Source of the DNA: Hymenobacter cellulosivorans
GTDB taxonomy: Bacteria; Bacteroidota; Bacteroidia; Cytophagales; Hymenobacteraceae
Length of the DNA: 64,000 bases
NCBI RefSeq assembly: GCF_022919135.1
Contig: NZ_CP095049.1
Location: 124,001-188,000 of the forward strand
Direction: 5' to 3'
In this document: piece after piece, positions 53,180 to 61,604 of the stretch
Position numbering within the stretch: the stretch's first letter is position 1
How the letters are laid out: every line of letters starts with the position of its first letter
Translations under genes and position numbers: made by a program
The notes under the pieces: model-generated
Told to the model about the DNA's origin: nothing
The model's input: the letters and a program-made list of their open reading frames with translations, nothing else
Databases searched by the model: none

Positions 53180-53863
53180 TCAGGCAAAGAAAACCCGCTC
53201 GACAGTCCAGTAAGCGGCTACCAGTCCGATAAGTACCGATACGGGCACTACCACGCGCTGCTTGTACCAGGGCTTGTCGGCAAACCAGCGGCCCACCAGC
53301 AGCCAGGCCAGCAGAATCACGGTTACCTGGCCCAGCTCTACGCCCACATTGAAGGAAATCAGAGACTCCACGAACATAGCCCGCGGCAGCCCGAGCCCGG
53401 TCAGCACGCTGGCGAAGCCCATGCCGTGAATCAAACCGAAACCGAAGACAATGGCTACCCGCCACGGATTCAGCCGGTCGGCCACGATGTTCTCAATGGC
53501 CACAAACAGAATCGACAGGGCAATAATAGGCTCGACGATGGAAGCGGGCGGCGAAATCAGCCCGTACATGGCCATGCCCAGCGTAATGGAGTGCGCCACG
53601 GTGAAGGCCGTTGCCTGCCAGAGCACGGCCTTGAGGCGGGGTTCCAGGAAATACAGGCTCAGCACGAACAGGATATGGTCGAGGCCGAGGGGCAGAATAT
53701 GGGTGTAGCCCAGCTTGAGGTAGGTGCTGATAATGTCGGTACGGGAGAGTTTACTCACGTCCACGTCCAGCACGTGGGCCGCGGCCAACTGCGGCCACAA
53801 TAAGCCCAGCAGCAACACCGCCGCGCAGACAACCAGCTTTTTAGACCCAGCCAACGTTTTCAT
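53180..53863 (-). CDS. HupE/UreJ-like membrane protein
   Basis: The 227-residue product (ATG at 53863) has a signal-like first helix (VVCAAVLLLGLLWPQLAAAH) and about six transmembrane segments. HupE/UreJ signatures are present: LPLGLDHILFVLSLYFLE, TAFTVAHSITLGMAMYG, VEPIIALSILFVAIENI, FGFGLIHGMGFASVL and FNVGVELGQVTVILL. Related proteins carry nickel or cobalt for hydrogenase or urease, but neither enzyme is nearby. Starts 22 bases after the TPR gene stop. Confidence 0.87.
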   Translation of the reverse strand: MKTLAGSKKLVVCAAVLLLGLLWPQLAAAHVLDVDVSKLSRTDIISTYLKLGYTHILPLGLDHILFVLSLYFLEPRLKAVLWQATAFTVAHSITLGMAMYGLISPPASIVEPIIALSILFVAIENIVADRLNPWRVAIVFGFGLIHGMGFASVLTGLGLPRAMFVESLISFNVGVELGQVTVILLAWLLVGRWFADKPWYKQRVVVPVSVLIGLVAAYWTVERVFFA

Positions 53864-53885
53864 ACAATCAGGAAACCCAGGAGGC

Positions 53886-55211
53886 TTAGTTGGCGGCCAG
53901 CAGCTTCTTGCCCTCATCGGCCAAGTCGAAGCTCAGGTACGGGTTGGTGTCCAGGGCCTGGCGGATCAGGGCTTGTCCTTTTTCCGCCTGCCCGTTTTTG
54001 GAGGCAATCAGTCCGGCGCGGCAGAGCAGCGTGGGGTTGCGCGACTTGGTGCGCAGGGCAGTGTCAATCAGCTTCTGCGCCTGCGGATACTCGCCGCGCT
54101 TGTAGTGCACCCAGGCCAGAGTCTCGCACACGTCGATGTTGTCGGGGCGGCGCTCATACTCGATTTTGGCGTGCTCCAGGGCCTTGTCCAGCTCGTTGGT
54201 TTTGAGGTAAGCATAGGCCAGCTCCCGGTCGGCGTAGTGGCCCATTTCCTCGTTGGCATCGGCTTCCTTGGCGTCGTCGGCCAGCATCGAAATAGCTTCC
54301 TTAGCCATCTGAGTGGCTTTGGCGGGCTCGTTGTTGAGGCGGTAGAGGTCAGTCAGCTCGTCGGCAAAGGCGTAGTCTTTCACTGTAGCCCGGGCCTTGC
54401 GCATGTACTCAATGGCGGCCGGATAATTCTTGCGGGCTTTTTCCACCCGGCCCATGCCTGCCAGGGCATACGCGTAGTACGGCCGCTCAATCAGAGCCAT
54501 TTGGTACTGCTTCTCAGCGTTGTTCAGGTCGCCGGTATTCTCGTAGAGGTGGCCCAGCGTAATGCGCGACCAGGCCGTTTGCTCCAGACCGGGATAACCG
54601 GCCTTCACAGCCATATCCATGGCTTCGATAGAGCCCGGATAGTCGCCGTAGATTTCCCGCAGATAGGAAACGCGGGAGTAGGAGCGCAAATCGGGGCGCA
54701 CCTGGTTCATTTTGTCTGCCATTTTCACGGCCTCGTCGTAGCGGCCCAGTTCCACATTGGCGTCGCAGAGCAAACCGTAAACAAAGGCGTTGTGCGGGTT
54801 CAGGGTCACGGCTTGCTCAGCCACGGCCAGACCTTCGGAGAAGTGGTGCTGAGTCAGGCAGAGCGAGGCTTTGCAGCACAGCGCCTCGAAGTTCTCGGGC
54901 TCCGTCCGCAGAATGCCGTTGAGCAGCTGCATGGCAGCCATATCGTAGTAGGGATGGTCGCCGGTGACGCGAGCTTCCTGCATGTAAGCCTGAGCCAGCA
55001 GCAGCTTGGCTTTGTTGTCGTCGGGCTTGGCGCGCAGTTGGGCCAGCAGCCCGCTAATGGCATTCTTGGTGTTGAGCCATTCGCCACCCAGCGCCAGGTC
55101 GCCGTGCCGTTCCTTGAGTTGGGGAATCGGCTCAGGCTTGCGGAAGAAAAACAGGGCTGCGACGGCCAGACCGAAGCAAACCAGCAGTATAGGGTAAAGG
55201 TATTTGCGCAA
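53886..55211 (-). CDS. Membrane-anchored TPR protein
   Basis: The product of about 441 residues has one N-terminal membrane helix (YLYPILLVCFGLAVAALFFF) followed by about nine TPR units such as LLNGILRTEPENFEALCCKA, YDEAVKMADKMNQVRPDLRS and ERRPDNIDVCETLAWVHYKR. TPRs hold protein partners. A TTG at 55211 (LRKYLYPILL) is chosen because the longer frame up to 55292 runs through a clear terminator hairpin. It heads the run TPR-HupE-Cys protein-small ORF-receptor. Confidence 0.82.
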   Translation of the reverse strand: MRKYLYPILLVCFGLAVAALFFFRKPEPIPQLKERHGDLALGGEWLNTKNAISGLLAQLRAKPDDNKAKLLLAQAYMQEARVTGDHPYYDMAAMQLLNGILRTEPENFEALCCKASLCLTQHHFSEGLAVAEQAVTLNPHNAFVYGLLCDANVELGRYDEAVKMADKMNQVRPDLRSYSRVSYLREIYGDYPGSIEAMDMAVKAGYPGLEQTAWSRITLGHLYENTGDLNNAEKQYQMALIERPYYAYALAGMGRVEKARKNYPAAIEYMRKARATVKDYAFADELTDLYRLNNEPAKATQMAKEAISMLADDAKEADANEEMGHYADRELAYAYLKTNELDKALEHAKIEYERRPDNIDVCETLAWVHYKRGEYPQAQKLIDTALRTKSRNPTLLCRAGLIASKNGQAEKGQALIRQALDTNPYLSFDLADEGKKLLAAN

Positions 55212-55232
55212 AGCAGCAGGGGCTAGGAATGG

Positions 55233-55262
55233 AAAAAAGAGCCCGACACTGAAGTCGGGCTC
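55233..55262 (-). terminator. Terminator between the DUF4331 and TPR genes
   Basis: GAGCCCGAC and GTCGGGCTC form a 9-bp stem with a 6-base loop; on the minus strand it is followed by TTTTTT. It implies that the DUF4331 transcript mostly ends before the TPR gene, or that readthrough is regulated. Confidence 0.85.
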
Positions 55263-55376
55263 CGTATTTACCAGCAAGCTAGCCGAACTCACCCGGGTCC
55301 GGCTAGCTGAGCGGCTACTGTCAGCGGCAACCGGCAGAATGGTTTCTGTCCGTTGCCACCGACGGCAGGCAATGGC

Positions 55377-57443
55377 TTAGTTGGTATGCACCAGCTTGAT
55401 GGACTGCAGCACCGTCTCACCCGATTTCACCGTGGCAATGTAGGTGCCGGCGGCCAAGTTCTGCACTTTCCAAGGCATTTCGTACGTGCCGGGCTTGTGC
55501 TCCTTGTTGTCAACAAGCGTCTTGACAGGGCGGCCCATCATGTCGGTAATTACAATCGACAATGGCCCTTTCACGCCCACTTCGTAGTGAATCGTGGTTT
55601 TGTCGGTGAAGGGGTTGGGGTAGTTTTGGGCCACTTTCACGGCCTCAACCTGCAAGCCCATACCAACGGCACCGCGCTGCGAGGTAACTGTGGCCTGCGA
55701 CTTGCTGCCGCGCCAAGGCGTCTGCATGTAGGGGAAAGCCGCTTTGAAAGTCGTGTCGTTAGCTTCAACACCGGTCCGGAAGCCGAGTACCCCGCCCAGC
55801 TGAGGCGTTACGGGGTTGGTAGCCGTAGCCGAGAAGTCGTCGTAGAACAGACCAATAGCGGCCAGTACTACACCACCTACGGCTTGCAGCTCGATGCGAG
55901 TCACATCATCTTCCAGACGACGGCCGTTGGGGAAACCATCCATGTTTGGAATGGCCTGCAGCGCGGCGCTACCATTGAAGCGTGTGTCGGTCAGACCCAG
56001 TACGGCGGCGGCCAGCAGACCTTCCGAGCTGAACTCGGGGTTAGGCGCGCCGTTGGCCAGAGTGCGGGGCGTGGCAGGCACGGCCATGTTCAGGCGCAGC
56101 ATGTCGCCCAGCGTGGGCAGGAAGTTGTTGATGAAGGGCTTGCCAGCCGCCAGCGGGTTGCGCAGGGGCTTGCCGGTAGCCAGCTGATACGGAGGCAGGT
56201 TGGGCACCCCCGTGTGGAAGATGGGCAGAATATCAACCGAGCGGGGCTTGCCGGCGCGCAACAGGTACGGGCCGAAAGTGGGGTCGGCGAATACCGTACC
56301 GGCGCGCTGGGCGGCCGTCAGGTTAGCCAGGCCGTCTTTGCCGTTGCGGAAGTCGAAAGCCTGCAAAGAGTTGGACTGAATACGCAGGGCGCCCAGACCG
56401 GGCACGGCTCCACCGAAGCGGCTGTCGTCCATATACAGGGCCAACTCGGGGTTCATGGCGTTTTCGTCGAACTTAGCCACGGCACCGTAGGGGTTGCCGG
56501 CGTTCCACTCATCTTTCTGGCCAATCGGAATTACGACTTCGTTGGTCAGCGGCATGCCCAGGCGCGACACCTGCACGTAGTTACCCGAGTGCGACTGGGT
56601 ACCGTCCGTGTTCAGGGTGCGGATAGCCTGACGGCTGGCCGAAGCCCACACACCGATGACGTAATCCGAGTCCAGGATATTGGCGGCCTGAGCGCCGGTC
56701 TTGCCGTCTTTCTGCAGCACCGAAATCGGGATCTGCAGGGCAATGGTGTGGGTGTTCTTGCGGGCTACACCGTCGCGGGCACTGGTGGGGCGCACGCCAC
56801 CCAGGTCGAAAATACCGCCCAGGTCCACAAAGAACGGGTCGTCGACGGGGCCGCAGAATACTTTCGTGCCGTTGGCCAGCGTCCGGATGGCGTTGGTCAT
56901 GAGCGTATTGTAGGGCGTATTCAAACCCGCAGCACCCTCGATAGAACGGGCGCCGATGTTGGGCGGGGGCACCACGCCACCCGTAACGATGGGGGTGAAA
57001 GCGCCACCATTCACGCTGAGCTCAGCCGTGTAAGTCGTTTTCTGGTTTTCCTTGCCCAGGCGCGTCCGGAAGAACGTGTCGGGGTCTTCGTTGGTCCGCG
57101 TGAAGGTAAACCGGTACGTCAGGTCGTCGCCTGTAGTAGTGGTCTTGTTCTTGACGTGGATTTCGTAGCGTATATTTTCTCCAAACGTGTTGTAGATCGG
57201 GCCGCCCTGGGGCAGTTCCAACGGAATGTAGTTGGCAATGATGTTGATCATTTCCGCGTTGTTGGGGTCGCGGAAGGCATATAAGTCGGTGTTATCGGCC
57301 AGTGGGTCATCCGCAATAAGCGGGGCTTCACGGTGGCTCGATGCTTCCAGATGGGTGTTTTGTCCACTCCAGGCCAGGGCGCCAACAATTGCAGTTGCGG
57401 CTAATCCCATGTGGAGAATCGGACGGGTAAAGGTCTTCTTCAT
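55377..57443 (-). CDS. DUF4331 protein exported by T9SS
   Basis: The 688-residue product has a signal peptide (about 1-35), then a DUF4331 domain (about 36-590) opening with SSHREAPLIADDPLADNTDL. A T9SS type A sorting domain closes it (about 605-688: VKVAQNYPNPFTDKTTIHYE, ITDMMGRPVKTLVDN, LAAGTYIATVKSGE). The SSHREAP...DPLADNTDLYAF opening is the family hallmark; function is unknown. It is probably cell-surface or secreted. It is the first gene of the group with TPR, HupE-like and TonB-receptor genes. Confidence 0.92.
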   Translation of the reverse strand: MKKTFTRPILHMGLAATAIVGALAWSGQNTHLEASSHREAPLIADDPLADNTDLYAFRDPNNAEMINIIANYIPLELPQGGPIYNTFGENIRYEIHVKNKTTTTGDDLTYRFTFTRTNEDPDTFFRTRLGKENQKTTYTAELSVNGGAFTPIVTGGVVPPPNIGARSIEGAAGLNTPYNTLMTNAIRTLANGTKVFCGPVDDPFFVDLGGIFDLGGVRPTSARDGVARKNTHTIALQIPISVLQKDGKTGAQAANILDSDYVIGVWASASRQAIRTLNTDGTQSHSGNYVQVSRLGMPLTNEVVIPIGQKDEWNAGNPYGAVAKFDENAMNPELALYMDDSRFGGAVPGLGALRIQSNSLQAFDFRNGKDGLANLTAAQRAGTVFADPTFGPYLLRAGKPRSVDILPIFHTGVPNLPPYQLATGKPLRNPLAAGKPFINNFLPTLGDMLRLNMAVPATPRTLANGAPNPEFSSEGLLAAAVLGLTDTRFNGSAALQAIPNMDGFPNGRRLEDDVTRIELQAVGGVVLAAIGLFYDDFSATATNPVTPQLGGVLGFRTGVEANDTTFKAAFPYMQTPWRGSKSQATVTSQRGAVGMGLQVEAVKVAQNYPNPFTDKTTIHYEVGVKGPLSIVITDMMGRPVKTLVDNKEHKPGTYEMPWKVQNLAAGTYIATVKSGETVLQSIKLVHTN

Positions 57444-57873
57444 GATGAAAGAATAAGAGGTGGAAAAAGGAAATAGGATTCCTGGCCAGGCAAAAAGCTA
57501 GGCTGGGCAAAGGGTAGAAAAAGCACAAAAAGTGCGGCAGGAAAATGAATGCTGCGCCCCAGTCTCAGGGCAGCAACACGAGGCTAACAAGCGGTAGCTA
57601 GTCCGGAGCTACGGGCCTAACAGTAAGGTGGGAATTAGGGGGCGGGGCATCTGTTGAGCTATACGCAACTGCGCTCGTGCTTGGATTGTCTGAGGTGGAA
57701 CTATTTTAGAAAAAAGTGCAACTTCTTTTCAGGGCAATTTCCGGCGCCGTTTGTTATCCTGCCCTACCGGCATTTCTTCGCTACTTTTGCCCCTGCATCG
57801 TAGAGAAAAATCAGTTGGTTTTACTCTCGTTCCTTACGCTTACTTCGCGCCTCCGGGCGCTTCCCCATACACC
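57444..57873. other. Divergent intergenic region between DUF4331 and Hsp70 genes
   Basis: About 430 bases without a supported gene. It should hold promoters for both sides. A TAnnTTTG match lies at 57782-57789 for the plus-strand gene. On the minus strand TACCCTTTG near 57514 is a one-base-longer variant that may serve the DUF4331 gene. No riboswitch motif recognised. Confidence 0.5.
57782..57789 (+). promoter_or_regulatory. Possible -7 promoter element (TACTTTTG) before the Hsp70 gene
   Basis: TACTTTTG fits TAnnTTTG exactly and lies 84 bases before the ATG. The nearest upstream TTG (57751-57753) is about 28 bases off, more than the usual gap of about 20, so this is tentative. Confidence 0.4.
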
Positions 57874-59736
57874 ATGGCCAAAGTCGCAATCAACCTCTCT
57901 ACCGGGAGCATTCAGCAGGAAGAAATCATCGTCGGAATTGACCTGGGCACGACCAACAGCCTGGTGGCTTACATTCATCCCGACGGCCGTCATCCGCTGG
58001 CCATCAACGACCAGGGCCGCGGTACTATCGTGCCCTCGGTAGTCCACTTCCCCACCGATGCTCCCGACCCAATTGTGGGCACCGACGCCAAGGAATACCT
58101 GCTTACCGAGCCTCAGAACACGATTTACTCGGTAAAGCGCCTGCTGGGCAAGTCGTACCGCGACCTGGGCGAGCACGCCACCCAACTGGGCTACAAGGTG
58201 ATTGACGACAACTCCGAGGGCCTGGTCAAAATCCGAGTGGCCGACCGGTTCTACTCCCCTATCGAACTGTCGGCCGAGATTCTGAAAGAGCTGCGGACCC
58301 GGGCCGAGCACGCCCTCAAAACGCCCGTCAACCGGGCCGTAATTACTGTACCGGCTTATTTCAACGACTCCCAGCGCCAGGCTACCCGTGACGCCGGCCG
58401 CCTGGCGGGCCTGGAAGTATTGCGCATCGTGAACGAGCCTACCGCGGCGGCTTTGGCCTACGGAATTGGCCTGAGCCCCGAGGAGGAGAAAACGGTGGCC
58501 GTGTACGACCTGGGCGGCGGCACGTTTGATATCAGCATTCTGCGCATTCAGCAGGGCATTTTCGAAGTGCTGAGCACCAACGGCGACACCTACCTCGGCG
58601 GCGACGACCTGGACCGGGCTATTTCGGACCACTGGACCGGCGAATACCAGCTGGCTACGGTGCTGTTCCAAAACCCCATTGCCCAGCAACAGCTGCGCTT
58701 GCTGGCCGAGCAAGCCAAGCGTCACCTGAGCAACCACGATTCCTTCGAGGCTACTTTCGCCGATACGACGCTGCCGCTGACCAAGGAAAAATTTAATGAG
58801 CTGGTGCGGCCCTTAGTGGAGCGTACTATTGCCTCCTGCCGGCAGGCCCTGACCGATGCCCAGCTGCGGCCCCAGCAGCTCGATGCGGTGCTGCTCGTGG
58901 GCGGCTCTACCCGGGTGCCGCTGGTATACGACTCGGTTTCGGCCTTCTTCCAGCAGCCAGCCAACAACTCGCTCAATCCCGATGAAGTAGTGGCCCTGGG
59001 TGCGGCTATTCAGGCCGATATTCTGGCCGGCAACCGCCGCGACGTACTCCTGCTCGACGTGACGCCGCTTACCCTCGGCATCGAAACCCTGGGCGGGCTG
59101 ATGGACCCGATTATTCCGCGCAACTCGAAAATCCCGACTAAGGCCGGCCGGCAATACACGACTTCCGTCGACGGGCAGGTGAATCTGAAAATCTCGGTGT
59201 ACCAGGGTGAGCGGGATTTGGTAAAGGAAAACCGCAAGCTGGCCGAGTTCATTCTGCGCGGTATTCCGGCCATGCCCGCAGGTTTGCCCAAGGTCGACGT
59301 GAACTTCCTGCTCAACGCCGACGGTATCCTGCAAGTAGAAGCCATTGAGCTGCGCTCCAACACCCGCCAGGCCGTAGAAATCAAGCCCCAGTACGGCCTG
59401 ACCGACGAGCAGGTGGAGCAGATGCTGATGGACTCGCTCACTCATGCTCGCGAAGACGTAGCGGCCCGTATGGTCATCGAAGCCCGCACCGTGGCCGAGC
59501 AAATGCTGTATCAGGTAGAGCGCTTCGTGGAGAAAAACTCCCAGTACCTGACTGAGGAAGAAATTACCCTTACCGCCGCCCAGACCCAGGTGCTGCGTGA
59601 AGCCCTCGACAGCAACGACAAAGACACGATTCTGAAGGCCGTAGACGAGCTGGAAAGCCTTACCAGCCCCTTCGCCGAGCGGGTGATGAACATTTCCATC
59701 AAGCAGGCCATGACGGGGAAGAAAATTGGTGAATAA
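57874..59736 (+). CDS. hscA: HscA-like Hsp70 chaperone
   Basis: The 620-residue protein begins with about 17 residues ([17 protein letters not shown]) before the Hsp70 phosphate loop [20 protein letters not shown]. Other ATPase signs are [34 protein letters not shown] and [21 protein letters not shown] substrate domain follows ([20 protein letters not shown]). The N-terminal extension, length, gap pattern and lack of DnaK's long C-terminal tail fit HscA, the chaperone for Fe-S cluster transfer from IscU. No iscS, iscU, hscB or fdx gene is near. A second DnaK-like role cannot be excluded. Confidence 0.88.
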   Translation: MAKVAINLSTGSIQQEEIIVGIDLGTTNSLVAYIHPDGRHPLAINDQGRGTIVPSVVHFPTDAPDPIVGTDAKEYLLTEPQNTIYSVKRLLGKSYRDLGEHATQLGYKVIDDNSEGLVKIRVADRFYSPIELSAEILKELRTRAEHALKTPVNRAVITVPAYFNDSQRQATRDAGRLAGLEVLRIVNEPTAAALAYGIGLSPEEEKTVAVYDLGGGTFDISILRIQQGIFEVLSTNGDTYLGGDDLDRAISDHWTGEYQLATVLFQNPIAQQQLRLLAEQAKRHLSNHDSFEATFADTTLPLTKEKFNELVRPLVERTIASCRQALTDAQLRPQQLDAVLLVGGSTRVPLVYDSVSAFFQQPANNSLNPDEVVALGAAIQADILAGNRRDVLLLDVTPLTLGIETLGGLMDPIIPRNSKIPTKAGRQYTTSVDGQVNLKISVYQGERDLVKENRKLAEFILRGIPAMPAGLPKVDVNFLLNADGILQVEAIELRSNTRQAVEIKPQYGLTDEQVEQMLMDSLTHAREDVAARMVIEARTVAEQMLYQVERFVEKNSQYLTEEEITLTAAQTQVLREALDSNDKDTILKAVDELESLTSPFAERVMNISIKQAMTGKKIGE

Positions 59737-59806
59737 GCACTGGGGTTAGGTTACTAGGCTGACCGTGTAGATCAGACATCCGCTTCACTCATTCATCATA
59801 TCATCG

Positions 59807-61009
59807 TTGAACCGCAACCTTAGCCGCCTCGTCGCCTTGGCTCAAAAGCCGGAGCGCCGCATTATTGGGTTGATGTCGGGCACTTCGCTGGACGGGCTGG
59901 ATGTGGCGCTGTGCCGGTTTTCGGGACACGGACCAGCTACGCGGGTGGTAGTGGAGCACTTTGCTACCGTGCCTTATTCGGCAGCTATACAGGTTCAGAT
60001 TCGGCGTTTATTTGCGCAGGACACTGTTGAGCTGCAACATCTCACCCTGCTGCACGCCTGGCTGGGCAGCACCCACGCCGATATGGTGTTGCAATGCCTG
60101 GCGCAGTGGCAGGTAGTGCCGGCCGACATTGACGCCATTGCCAGCCACGGGCAAACCGTGTTTCACGCCCCGCAGCACCAGCACGGCTTACCCGATTGGC
60201 CCAATGCCACCCTGCAGCTCGGCGACGCGGACCACCTGGCCGTGCGCACCGGTATTCTCACCCTGAGCGACTTTCGGCAGAAGCACGTGGCAGCCGGCGG
60301 GCAGGGCGCCCCGCTGGCCGTGTACGGCGACTACCTTATCTTCTCCCAGCCCGGCGAAGACCGGCTGCTGCTCAACCTGGGCGGCATTGCCAACTTCACC
60401 TACTTGGCCGGCAGCCTCGATGCTGCCACCGTATTCAGCACCGACACTGGCCCGGGCAATACTCTGTTGGATGCTTTTGTGCGGGAGCTGTACCCAGGCC
60501 GACAGTATGACGAGAATGGGGCGTTGGCAGCCCAGGGCAACACCAATGCCGAGCTGCTGGCCGCCCTGCTCGACCACCCATTCTTCGCGGCGGCCATTCC
60601 CCGCACTACCGGCCCTGAGCTCTTCAGCCCGGCCTACGTGCGCGCGGCACAGCAGCGCACTGCTACCACTCACTTGGCCCCACCTGATTTGCTGGCTACA
60701 CTCACTGCCTTTAGTGCCAGCAGCATTGCCGGGGCCGTTCGGCAGGCTTTTCCCGCCCTACCGGCCCTGACTATTTACGCTAGTGGCGGCGGCATGCATA
60801 ACCCGACCTTAATGACGGCGCTGCACCAAGCCCTGCCTCACTGCCGGTTTTTGACCACCGCCGCCTTGGGTATTGCCCCCGACGCCAAAGAAGCCGTGCT
60901 GTTCGCCATTCTGGCCAATGAAACGCTGGTAGGCGAAGCCCTTTCTATTGGGCAGGGTGAGCAGGCCGTGCCCGCTGTTTCACTCGGTAAAATCTCCTTC
61001 CCGGAGTAG
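59807..61009 (+). CDS. anmK: Anhydro-N-acetylmuramic acid kinase
   Basis: The 400-residue cytosolic enzyme opens and phosphorylates 1,6-anhydro-MurNAc during cell-wall recycling. The opening motif IIGLMSGTSLDGLDVALCRF is typical, with ASHGQTVFHAP, LQLGDADHLAVRTGI, VAAGGQGAPLAVYGDYLIF and LLNLGGIANFTYL following. It starts with TTG at 59807; no ATG exists upstream of the conserved motif. Its end meets a convergent gene with a 7-base gap. Confidence 0.95.
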   Translation: MNRNLSRLVALAQKPERRIIGLMSGTSLDGLDVALCRFSGHGPATRVVVEHFATVPYSAAIQVQIRRLFAQDTVELQHLTLLHAWLGSTHADMVLQCLAQWQVVPADIDAIASHGQTVFHAPQHQHGLPDWPNATLQLGDADHLAVRTGILTLSDFRQKHVAAGGQGAPLAVYGDYLIFSQPGEDRLLLNLGGIANFTYLAGSLDAATVFSTDTGPGNTLLDAFVRELYPGRQYDENGALAAQGNTNAELLAALLDHPFFAAAIPRTTGPELFSPAYVRAAQQRTATTHLAPPDLLATLTAFSASSIAGAVRQAFPALPALTIYASGGGMHNPTLMTALHQALPHCRFLTTAALGIAPDAKEAVLFAILANETLVGEALSIGQGEQAVPAVSLGKISFPE

Positions 61010-61016
61010 CCTACTG

Positions 61017-61466
61017 CTATTTTCGCCGGGTCTGGGGAGCCGGAATTAACCCAAACGTGAGAATACGGGCGGCAGTACTGTCTTGAAACGTAACGTCGAG
61101 CTGCACTTCGGGCTTACTAGCCAGCGTGTCGCTTTTAAACATGAAACTGTAGAAGCTGCGTATTTCGTTGGCCTCACTAATGCGGTAGCCCAGCTTATAC
61201 AGGTCGAATGGCTGGCCACGGCGCTTTGCCTGGATCCGCAGTGGCTGCACGGCCTCCCTGAACTGCTTGGCACTCATAGTACCCTGGGTCTCGGGGGCCA
61301 GCAGCGCGTAAGCCGCCGGATAGTCGGCCCGCAGCACGGCCAGCAGAAACTGCCGGGCCACCTGTACCTGCGAGGGCCTAGCCAGCGCCGGGGCCGCAAC
61401 CAGCAGCACGGTCAGGAGCAGAAGCAACCAGTAACGCCTAAGGGCAACTTTTCCAGGCTTTATCAT
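61017..61466 (-). CDS. Small exported protein of unknown function
   Basis: The 149-residue product (ATG at 61466) has a signal peptide (WLLLLLTVLLVAAPALA) and a mature part of about 115 residues with VARQFLLAVLRADYPAAYAL and LLAPETQGTMSAKQFREAVQ. It looks like a small NTF2/DUF3887-type alpha+beta domain found in secreted proteins. Function unknown. It converges with anmK. Confidence 0.65.
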   Translation of the reverse strand: MIKPGKVALRRYWLLLLLTVLLVAAPALARPSQVQVARQFLLAVLRADYPAAYALLAPETQGTMSAKQFREAVQPLRIQAKRRGQPFDLYKLGYRISEANEIRSFYSFMFKSDTLASKPEVQLDVTFQDSTAARILTFGLIPAPQTRRK

Positions 61467-61533
61467 AGAGCAGCGCAAAGTAATAACGGCGGCTTGTCAA
61501 ATACGGGGCCACGTAACAAGAGGCATAAATAAA

Positions 61534-61578
61534 ACGGCGGCACCGACTCCGGAAATGCTCCGGATTCGATGCCGCCGT
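61534..61578 (-). terminator. Terminator of the CARDB/CUB gene
   Basis: A 19-bp imperfect stem (ACGGCGGCACCGACTCCGG against its complement, two mismatches) is followed on the minus strand by a T-rich run. It lies 27 bases after the stop codon. Confidence 0.8.
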
Positions 61579-61604
61579 AGACCAGTCAGACTGGCTAAGC
61601 TGCG

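Noticed and set aside
55353..57284. Long plus-strand open frame opposite the DUF4331 gene
   Set aside because: Antisense shadow of a firmly recognised gene with family hallmark and T9SS tail.
57444..57873. Cobalamin or metal riboswitch before the DUF4331 gene
   Set aside because: No conserved riboswitch box was recognisable on either strand by eye.
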